NCBI GenBank assembly: GCA_947598485.1
Contig: CANQFJ010000010.1
Coordinates: 1 to 49,884 of the forward strand
Direction of reading: 5' to 3'
DNA length: 49,884 bases
From: an uncultured Bacilli bacterium
GTDB lineage: Bacteria; Bacillota_I; Bacilli_A; RF39; UBA660
Shown here: positions 8,343 to 14,619 of the stretch, piece by piece
Layout: each line of letters opens with the position of its first letter
Position numbering within the stretch: the first letter of the stretch is position 1
The notes under the pieces: model-generated
What the model was told of the DNA's origin: nothing
The model's database searches: none
Seen by the model: only the letters and a program-made list of their open reading frames with translations
Translations under genes and position numbers: made by a program

Positions 8343-8646
8343 AAAAACAGACTGCCTATCAAACAGCCTGCTTAATGGTGGAGATAACTTGAACTACGCC
8401 CCATATTTGATAGATATAAAACGTAATTCTATCAAGATTCCACGTATGCGCATATTACTTAATAGCTTGATATAGTAATATAACTAAAGTGTCAATCATA
8501 GATACTATAGTTGAAGAACTATAATATCCACAAACCACTACTTAGCATAAAACCAAACATAAAGCAAAGGCTTTATGAAGTTGTGACTTATTCTAAAATC
8601 TCTTTCAGCTTCCATCACAACTAGTTTCTATATTACCCTACTAAGT
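8343..8646 (-). ncRNA. Unclassified structured RNA, possibly the leader of the CDF operon
   Basis: There is no coding frame of note here, but the minus strand carries a consensus promoter, about 300 bases with several strong hairpins, and a terminator. From 5' to 3' these are: an 8-bp stem at 8615-8622/8579-8586; a 7-bp hairpin at 8558-8577; a 12-bp hairpin with a GAAG/CTTC loop at 8501-8528; an 8-bp hairpin at 8407-8435; and the terminator at 8348-8370. The segment TCTCCACC near 8377-8384 could pair with GTGGA before the 8407-8435 hairpin or with TGGGG after it, a possible switch. It matches no consensus I know for tmRNA, RNase P, SRP RNA, T-box or M-box. It is either a free small RNA or a transcription-attenuating leader for the metal exporter. 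Confidence 0.6.
8348..8370 (-). terminator. Terminator ending the structured RNA upstream of the CDF gene
   Basis: CAGGCTG / CAGTCTG (one wobble pair) with a 9-base loop is followed on the minus strand by six T. It stands only 52 bases before the CDF start, the position expected for an attenuator. Confidence 0.8.
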
Positions 8647-8652
8647 AATTAT

Positions 8653-8681
8653 ATTTTAGCATCTATTATTGCAAATATCAA
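8653..8681 (-). promoter_or_regulatory. Sigma-A promoter of the structured RNA
   Basis: On the minus strand TTGATA (8676-8681) and TAAAAT (8653-8658) are separated by exactly 17 bases. A start near 8646 is expected. The flank downstream to 8682-8848 is A+T-rich with nothing else recognisable. Confidence 0.75.
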
Positions 8682-8848
8682 TACCTTTTTTAACATTTTT
8701 TGCAAAAAATTGTCAACTTTGCATTTTAAAAAAAATGCACATTTGTTATCAACCATGTTTGCACCATGGTTTGAGCATTTTACTGTATCTTATCACTCAA
8801 ATTTTTTCTGTAATTGTTACTCTATTTTCAAGGTTTAAATTTATTAAA

Positions 8849-9304
8849 CTACATTATAATTATATAATTAGAATATAAACATTTTTCTTTTAAACTTAAT
8901 ACAAATTTTTCTCTTCCTATTATTGTAACGTAATTATCTTTATATTTGTTAAGACTAAAGTCATAATCAATAGCGATTTTAACATCTATATTAAGTCTTT
9001 CATAAATCTCATTAGCTCTTTTAATAAGATACATATTAATAGCTTGATTTACACCACCAATGCATAAAGTAAACTCACCATGTAACAAAGATATATCATT
9101 TATAATTTTAAGAGTGGTATAAAAATTGCCATCACTTATAATTGAATGACCAATTATAGGTGATGTTAAATAGGTAGATGTTTCACTAGCATTTAAAAAA
9201 GCCATTATGTCGTTTTTATCATTAATACTATCATAATTTAGAATATCTTCAATATTATCATTTTCAATATAATTTAATAAATTATTAAATACGGAGTTAC
9301 TCAT
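8849..9304 (-). CDS. Hypothetical soluble protein (151 aa)
   Basis: The start is taken at the ATG preceded by AGGTGAT, nine codons inside the longer frame. The product has no membrane segment. Its first third is acidic and Asn-rich (LLNYIENDNIEDILNYDSINDKNDI), and the rest has alternating hydrophobic patterns typical of a mixed alpha/beta fold (GEFTLCIGGVNQAINMYLI, VKIAIDYDFSLNKY). I do not recognise the family. It is bounded upstream by a terminator that ends the preceding P-type ATPase operon, and no terminator is evident after it. Confidence 0.6.
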   Translation of the reverse strand: MSNSVFNNLLNYIENDNIEDILNYDSINDKNDIMAFLNASETSTYLTSPIIGHSIISDGNFYTTLKIINDISLLHGEFTLCIGGVNQAINMYLIKRANEIYERLNIDVKIAIDYDFSLNKYKDNYVTIIGREKFVLSLKEKCLYSNYIIIM

Positions 9305-9353
9305 AGCTTTATCACCTGCTTGACTAGGCAATTATGATAACACAAAAAAAGTA

Positions 9354-9385
9354 AGAGCACAAATAAAATATTTATTGTGTGCTCT
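9354..9385 (-). terminator. Terminator of the cation-ATPase operon
   Basis: AGAGCACA / TGTGCTCT-type stem (8 bp including the inner A-T) whose 5' arm overlaps the 3' end of the 163-aa gene. The minus strand continues TTACTTTTTTT. Confidence 0.7.
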
Positions 9386-9863
9386 CATATACTTCTTCAC
9401 CTGACTCTAAACGGTCAACAACATTATATTTTAGATATTCTTCATCACTTAACTTTTCTTTACTATAAGTTTTATTAGCATCTATTATGCCATTTTTAAG
9501 AGAATAAAGATCATATTCTTCGGTAAAATAATTACTATTTATCATAATCAAGGGATTATAGACCCTAATTGTAATCTCTAAATAGTCAAGTACTTTTTGG
9601 TATAAATCATTTTCTTCTGTTATATCGTGATATACAACTTTAAAAGGTTCATCTATTTTACCTAGTGTATTTTTAACTTTATCTAAACTATCAGTATCTT
9701 TAACATAAAAAACATGAACATAAGTTACTCTACTTATTTTTTCATTTTTTGGTTTGTTATCATTTACCCCTTTAATAGCCACGACCACTATAGTAAAAAT
9801 AATTGGTATTAGTAAAACTAATATCCATATAATAATTTTTTTATCAAATACTTCTTTTTTCAA
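9372..9863 (-). CDS. Membrane-anchored protein with thioredoxin-like pattern
   Basis: The 163-residue protein has an N-terminal membrane anchor at about residues 10-30, then an extracytoplasmic domain with strands and helices reminiscent of thioredoxin folds (VTYVHVFYVKDTDSLDKVK; PFKVVYHDI; PLIMINSNYF). There is no CxxC, so a redox role is unlikely. Its ATG overlaps the stop of the P-type ATPase gene by four bases, so the two are coupled. It may be an accessory of the ATPase, but that rests on gene order alone. Confidence 0.65.
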   Translation of the reverse strand: MKKEVFDKKIIIWILVLLIPIIFTIVVVAIKGVNDNKPKNEKISRVTYVHVFYVKDTDSLDKVKNTLGKIDEPFKVVYHDITEENDLYQKVLDYLEITIRVYNPLIMINSNYFTEEYDLYSLKNGIIDANKTYSKEKLSDEEYLKYNVVDRLESGEEVYESTQ

Positions 9864-12487
9864 TTCTTTCTCCTTCGATTATAAAAATACTTATATAATT
9901 CCATTACTACTAAGATTGAGAGAGATATTACAAATAAAATAACTAAATGGATAAAAGGAATACTACCTGCATTAAGTATTTTAGCTAAAGCCGGAACTTC
10001 CATGATAATGATTTGTAATATAATACAAGCTAGAGCTCCAGTCACTACTAAGGGGTTACTTTTAAAAGAAATATTAAAGCATGAAGTATACTCACTACGA
10101 CAGTTAAAGACATGAATATTTTGAACAAATACCATCAAGGCCATTATATATCCCCTTGCTAAAGTGATATCCATTAAACCCTTGGCAACAAATAAATGAT
10201 ATAGGACGTACCAAGCACCAAATATTATAACACTTATTGTAAATCCCGCAATAAGAATTTCCTTAACTAAATGCTTATCAAATAAGGCTTCTTTAGGAGA
10301 TCTTGGTTTTTGATGCATAATCGTGTCTTCGCATTTTTCAAATGATAAAGCAAAGTCTTGAATACCATCCGTAACAATATTAAGCCATAATAACTGAATG
10401 GCCACTAAAGGGGCCTGCATATCAAAGATAACCGAAAAGGAAAAGAATAAAACTTCTGCCAGACCACAAGATATTAAAAAATAAATTATTTTTCGAATAT
10501 TGGCATAGGCTGTTCTACCTTCTTTAATACCTGTAACAATAGAATTAAAGTTATCATCCGTTATAATCATATTGGCAGTTTCTAAAGCAATATCTGTTCC
10601 ACTTCCCATAGCAATACCAATATTAGCACTTTTTAAAGCCGGAGCATCATTTACTCCATCACCCGTTACGGCAACATATTCGCCATTTCTTTTAAGGCTA
10701 TTAACTATTTGTAGCTTTTGAAGAGGTGTTACCCGCGTAAATATTTTTTTACTAGCTACAAATTCATCAAAAGCTTTTTGATCTTTATGCAAATATTCTT
10801 CTACCTCATCATAAGTTGTAACATCACTAGCATCATTAGTTAAATTTAGTTCTTTGGCAATACTAAAGGCCGTTAAAGGATGATCACCTGTAATCATCAA
10901 GACTTTAACACCCGCATCATGACAAGCGTTAATGGCATCTTTTACTTCAGGCCTGATTGGATCAATAAAGCCTACCAACCCCATGAAGCTTAGATTTTTT
11001 ATATCGCTAACATCATAAGACTCTTTAGCCTTTATTTTGCTATTTGCTAAAGCTATAACGCGGTACCCATCTTTAGCTAAGTCCTCATTTTGCTTTTCAA
11101 CAATGCTAAAATCTGTACTATCTTTAGCTAAGTTAAGTTTATTACAAAAGCTTTTAACAACTTCAATTGACCCTTTAATAGTACAATATACTTCATTTTG
11201 CATTTCATAAAAAACTGCTGAATATTTATTTTCTGATTCATATGGTATGACTTTTAAAATCTTAATATTATTTTTATTAACTCCTAACTTTTTTCCTAAA
11301 ATATGGAAAGCTATATCTATAGAGTCCCCTTTATACTCATTATTTTCATAGATAGCCTCATTATTTATAAAACCAAGCAAACCAATATTCCAAGCAAGGG
11401 CACTATCGGGTCCTTTTACAACTCCCTCGGGATTATAACCAACACCTGTAATTTCATAATAATAACCATTTGGTAAAACAATCTTTTTCGCAGTTTGCTC
11501 ATTTGCCGTCAGCGTTCCTGTTTTATCACTAGCAATAACTGTACAGCTACCTAAAGACTCAACAGATTTCAATTTACGAGCAATAACATTTTCCTTAGCC
11601 ATTTTATTGGACGCAATAGTTAAAGCCATAGAAAGGGCTAAAGGAAGTCCTTCAGGCATTGCAGATACCGCTAAAGAAATAATATATAAAGGTATTTCCT
11701 TAACATCATAGCCTTTAGAATAAAGTAAAAAAGCAAGGGCAAAAGAAGCAATTAAAATAGCAATACTAATTTGCTTAGAAAACTTCTCAATTCTAATTGT
11801 AAGAGGAGATTTTTCTTCTTTAGTTTCTGATATGCTTTGACTTATCTTACCAACTTCAGTATTAATACCTGTAGCAATAACGACTGCTTTACCTCTTCCC
11901 GATACTACAGTAGTACCCGCATAAAGCATATTTTTTTGCTCAGCAAAATGTCCGTTGCTACTCTCATGTTCACAAGTTTTTAAAATCTGCATGCTTTCAC
12001 CTGTTAATACTGATTCATTAACAAAAAGATTTTGGCTTTCTATTAATCGGCAATCCGCAGGAATCTTATCCCCCGAGTTTAGTAAGATTATATCGCCAAC
12101 TACGATGTACTCGGAAAGAATCTCTATCTTTTGGCCATCACGTACTATAATAGCTTTATCTTTAACTAAATTAGCCAAAGCTTCAGCATTATTATTAGCT
12201 TTATTTTCTTCAAAAGTTCCAATCAAAATATCTAGTAAAACAATGAAAGCAATAACTATTCCATCCGTTATGGAATGAGAAAGAAAAGAAATAAAAGAAG
12301 CTATAAGCAAGATAATAACAATTGGATCTTTAAATTCACTAAAAAAGATTTTAAGTATACTATCTTTCTTTTTTCTTGGCAAAGTATTAAGACCATTTTT
12401 TTCAAGTCTTTCTTTAGCCTCAGTAGATGTAAGTCCCTGTTCTGAAGTATTATATTCTTCAAATAAATTATTAACCTTTTTATCCAT
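9860..12487 (-). CDS. P2-type cation-transporting ATPase (calcium-type)
   Basis: The 875-residue protein is a complete P-type ATPase. It has an N-terminal cation-ATPase domain, a TGES loop (VLTGESMQ), PEGLPL in span 4, the phosphorylation site SDKTGTLT near residue 320, MITGDHPLTAF and GDGVNDAPALK in the P domain, and a C-terminal block of about six spans. PEGLP plus the absence of N-terminal heavy-metal domains places it with P2-type Ca2+ (or mixed divalent) exporters rather than Cu/Zn P1B pumps. The start at 12487 is preferred because AGGATGG then serves as SD; an ATG three codons upstream overlaps that SD. The overlapping downstream gene and the CDF gene just upstream suggest a metal-ion operon. 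Confidence 0.9.
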   Translation of the reverse strand: MDKKVNNLFEEYNTSEQGLTSTEAKERLEKNGLNTLPRKKKDSILKIFFSEFKDPIVIILLIASFISFLSHSITDGIVIAFIVLLDILIGTFEENKANNNAEALANLVKDKAIIVRDGQKIEILSEYIVVGDIILLNSGDKIPADCRLIESQNLFVNESVLTGESMQILKTCEHESSNGHFAEQKNMLYAGTTVVSGRGKAVVIATGINTEVGKISQSISETKEEKSPLTIRIEKFSKQISIAILIASFALAFLLYSKGYDVKEIPLYIISLAVSAMPEGLPLALSMALTIASNKMAKENVIARKLKSVESLGSCTVIASDKTGTLTANEQTAKKIVLPNGYYYEITGVGYNPEGVVKGPDSALAWNIGLLGFINNEAIYENNEYKGDSIDIAFHILGKKLGVNKNNIKILKVIPYESENKYSAVFYEMQNEVYCTIKGSIEVVKSFCNKLNLAKDSTDFSIVEKQNEDLAKDGYRVIALANSKIKAKESYDVSDIKNLSFMGLVGFIDPIRPEVKDAINACHDAGVKVLMITGDHPLTAFSIAKELNLTNDASDVTTYDEVEEYLHKDQKAFDEFVASKKIFTRVTPLQKLQIVNSLKRNGEYVAVTGDGVNDAPALKSANIGIAMGSGTDIALETANMIITDDNFNSIVTGIKEGRTAYANIRKIIYFLISCGLAEVLFFSFSVIFDMQAPLVAIQLLWLNIVTDGIQDFALSFEKCEDTIMHQKPRSPKEALFDKHLVKEILIAGFTISVIIFGAWYVLYHLFVAKGLMDITLARGYIMALMVFVQNIHVFNCRSEYTSCFNISFKSNPLVVTGALACIILQIIIMEVPALAKILNAGSIPFIHLVILFVISLSILVVMELYKYFYNRRRKN

Positions 12488-12517
12488 AAGAACCATCCTA
12501 TTATTATTCTATCACAA

Positions 12518-13402
12518 TTATTTACTCGAATTTTTTACTTTTATAGGATTGACATGAATAACCGTTAAATAGATTTCAGGAAATTTTTTGTCAATTTCCT
12601 TCTCTAATTTATTGGCAATGTCATGAGAAGCAAAAGTTGATAAATTACCATCAACAAAAATGGTAAATGATACTTGATATTGATAACCTATTGGTGTTGA
12701 ATTAAAATGATTAACTTTTAAAATCTCAGGATACTCTTTAATCACACTTAAAACTTCTTCTTTCTTTTGCTCATCTAATGATTTATCCATTAAAACATTA
12801 TAGCTTTCAATAAATATTTTTATGGCATTTAAGGCTATCCAAAAACCTATAGCAATACCAAGAAGAGCATCAACAAAATATATTCCAACTTGCGAAAGAA
12901 GACACGATATTAAGTTGGATGAAGTAATAATACAGTCATTAAAATGATCTTTACTATTTGCTTTTATCAAAATATTGTTATACTTTTTAGACACTTTATT
13001 GGTATATAAAAATAGAAAAAGTTTTACTGCTATTGTTATAATACAAACAATAATAAGCCAGTAAGAAAATTTAAATTTTTCTTGCGTTATTAAGCTTATA
13101 AGGGATGATTTAATAACGGAAAAAGATAATAAAAACATAATAATACTAATAAGCATAGAATAAATATATTCTGCTTTACCATGGCCTAAATTATGATCTT
13201 CATCAGCTTTTTGTGAAGATATTTTATTACCTATATAAGTTATATAAGAAGAGATAACATCTGAGGCACTATTAAAAGTATCGGCAAGCATAGCCATACT
13301 TCCTGATATAAAAGAAATTATACCTTTAATAATTAGCAAAAATAAATTCCCTATTATCCCTAATATACTTGATTTTTTAATATCACTATATTTTTTATCC
13401 AT
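12518..13402 (-). CDS. Cation diffusion facilitator family transporter (second CDF)
   Basis: The 294-residue protein has about six membrane segments and a cytoplasmic C-terminal domain. Metal-site motifs include MLADTFNSASDV (a DxxxD pattern as in FieF/MamM-type CDFs) in span 2 and DHFNDCIIT (HxxxD) in span 5. DEDHNLGHGKAEY, typical of the family, follows span 2. The DxxxD variant differs from the HxxxD of the other CDF in this window, suggesting a different substrate such as Mn or Fe, though specificity cannot be read reliably. The P-type ATPase gene begins 30 bases downstream, so the two are likely co-transcribed. Confidence 0.9.
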   Translation of the reverse strand: MDKKYSDIKKSSILGIIGNLFLLIIKGIISFISGSMAMLADTFNSASDVISSYITYIGNKISSQKADEDHNLGHGKAEYIYSMLISIIMFLLSFSVIKSSLISLITQEKFKFSYWLIIVCIITIAVKLFLFLYTNKVSKKYNNILIKANSKDHFNDCIITSSNLISCLLSQVGIYFVDALLGIAIGFWIALNAIKIFIESYNVLMDKSLDEQKKEEVLSVIKEYPEILKVNHFNSTPIGYQYQVSFTIFVDGNLSTFASHDIANKLEKEIDKKFPEIYLTVIHVNPIKVKNSSK

Positions 13403-13424
13403 TTTTATTCTCCCTAAAAATAAA

Positions 13425-13446
13425 TGAACTAACCCTCGTTAGTTCA
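13425..13446 (-). terminator. Inverted repeat, likely terminator between T7SS and CDF genes
   Basis: A perfect 9-bp stem (TGAACTAAC / GTTAGTTCA) with a CCTC/GAGG loop lies between the last WXG100 gene and the CDF start. On the minus strand it is followed by TTATTTTT. It backs up the terminator at 13494-13510. Confidence 0.6.
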
Positions 13447-13493
13447 CTACTAATTTACGACGTAAGATAATTATATCACAAGAAGCAATTAAA

Positions 13494-13510
13494 AACTCCA
13501 CAAAGGAGTT
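13494..13510 (-). terminator. Terminator of the second WXG100 pair
   Basis: AACTCC / GGAGTT with a 5-base loop starts inside the stop codon of the WXG100 gene and continues into T-rich sequence on the minus strand. Confidence 0.7.
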
Positions 13511-13793
13511 ATTTATTTTGCATTTGATCGTAGTATTCAGCTTCTTTACCTGCAGTTTCTACTTTAGATTGAACAGATTTTAAATATTGAATAAATTCTG
13601 TGAATTCACTAGATGCTTTATTCCATTCACTTTTAAAATCGTCTGCAGCAATACCAGTCCATGTTCTATCATTAATATTAGTTTGCACATTATCTATTAA
13701 ATCATTTAATATCTTTTCAATCTTTGAAGCATTTTCTGCTAAAACATTAGCTTTAGCTTTAACATAATCATATTCTATTCTTAATGTAGCCAT
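13509..13793 (-). CDS. WXG100 family T7SS protein (pair B, second gene)
   Basis: The 94-residue protein is a helical hairpin with W-T-G at the turn (NDRTWTGIAADDFKSEW), the hallmark of EsxA/EsxB-type substrates. It is clearly paralogous to the 93-residue protein at 17681-17962: both begin MAT-(Q)LR and share FKSEW/FKSAW, SVQSK/TVQSK and a Q-rich end. It follows its partner by 16 bases and is expected to form a heterodimer with it and be exported through EssC. This pair has its own promoter (14182-14210) and terminator. Confidence 0.9.
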   Translation of the reverse strand: MATLRIEYDYVKAKANVLAENASKIEKILNDLIDNVQTNINDRTWTGIAADDFKSEWNKASSEFTEFIQYLKSVQSKVETAGKEAEYYDQMQNK

Positions 13794-13809
13794 ATTATTA
13801 TCCTTTCTT

Positions 13810-14109
13810 TTAATACTTTCCTAAAATGGACCCTATTTCTTGAGCAGTTTGTCTTGCGCTATCAGCTCTATCTTCAAGCTCTCTTGAAAAAGAATTTAAA
13901 GAGTTATTTAAATCTTGTAAAGATGCTAAGCGAGCATGATATCCCTCTTTAAATGTTTGATATGAGTTTCCTTCCCAATGGGCTCCTAACTCATCAACTA
14001 TCGCTGTTGTCTCTTCAATAATTTGCAAATAATCAGCAGCTTGTTTTTTTATCATAATAGACATTTCAGTTATTGCACCAGTATTAATTCTAAATAAATC
14101 GTCTGCCAT
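13810..14109 (-). CDS. WXG100 family T7SS protein (pair B, first gene)
   Basis: The 99-residue helical-hairpin protein has W-E-G at the turn (LGAHWEGNSYQTFKEGY). It is paralogous to the 97-residue protein at 17995-18288, sharing the TFKxxYxxxLxxLxxLN pattern after the turn. GGAGGTGGAGAA precedes its start. It is the first gene of the promoter-led pair B and probably dimerises with the 94-residue partner. Confidence 0.9.
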   Translation of the reverse strand: MADDLFRINTGAITEMSIMIKKQAADYLQIIEETTAIVDELGAHWEGNSYQTFKEGYHARLASLQDLNNSLNSFSRELEDRADSARQTAQEIGSILGKY

Positions 14110-14181
14110 TTCTCCACCTCCATAATTTTAATTGTTGCTAAAACCATAACACCATTATTATTTACATATCTTATATAAATT

Positions 14182-14210
14182 ATGATACTCTATTATTAAA
14201 AAGATGTCAA
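14182..14210 (-). promoter_or_regulatory. Sigma-A promoter of WXG100 pair B
   Basis: On the minus strand a perfect TTGACA (14205-14210) and TATCAT (14182-14187) are 17 bases apart. It follows the terminator at 14238-14264, so pair B can be expressed independently of the rest of the T7SS locus. Confidence 0.8.
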
Positions 14211-14237
14211 ACCACTATACTTTTTTTTGACATATAA

Positions 14238-14264
14238 AAAGCCGCTAAATAAATTAGCAGCTTT
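14238..14264 (-). terminator. Terminator after the DUF4176 gene
   Basis: An 11-position stem with one mismatch (AAAGCTGCTAA / TTAGCGGCTTT on the minus strand) is followed by T-rich sequence, four bases past the DUF4176 stop. Confidence 0.75.
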
Positions 14265-14267
14265 AAA

Positions 14268-14582
14268 TTACATATTAGTATCTGATTGAGGTGTAGTAGA
14301 GTTAATAGCACCTAATTGATTAATTAGAGTATTTAATTTATTTTTAAACTCTACTTCTTCATCATCAACTAAGCCTTTGAAAAAGATTTTTTCAATTTGA
14401 CTATGATCAAACATACATGTTTGATTTGAAGCCATTAATCCTTCAGGATAAATGCATCCACTATAGTCGAAAATCTTTCCTTGTTGTTCTTGAGTCATTG
14501 CACAGAAGCCAATAATCATAACTCTTTTCTTTCCACCTTTTAATAGTACCACAGTACCTATTGGTAAAAATTTTTCTTCCAT
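14268..14582 (-). CDS. DUF4176 family T7SS-associated protein
   Basis: The 104-residue protein opens LPIGTVVLLKGGKKRVMIIGF and continues IFDYSGCIYPEGL, the recognisable beta-rich DUF4176 core. The end (LINQLGAINSTTPQSDTNM) is unstructured. DUF4176 proteins occur repeatedly in Firmicute T7SS loci next to LXG or WXG100 genes; their role is not settled. Here it sits 37 bases after the large Pro/Gly-rich protein and before WXG100 pair B. GGAGG precedes the ATG. Confidence 0.85.
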   Translation of the reverse strand: MEEKFLPIGTVVLLKGGKKRVMIIGFCAMTQEQQGKIFDYSGCIYPEGLMASNQTCMFDHSQIEKIFFKGLVDDEEVEFKNKLNTLINQLGAINSTTPQSDTNM

Positions 14583-14619
14583 AAAATTTCCTCCTTTTTA
14601 TATTTATTTAATCCAATTA

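Noticed and set aside
8370-8400. TGGTGGAG... on the plus strand (CTCCACCA on the minus strand) looks like the 3' end of tmRNA or a tRNA.
   Set aside because: The T-arm stem is missing: from TTC to CCA there are five bases too few, the acceptor partner GGAGATA is absent at the 5' end, and no tag-peptide frame is present.
9372-9863. Active thioredoxin encoded after the P-type ATPase.
   Set aside because: The fold pattern is there but there is no CxxC or other redox cysteine.
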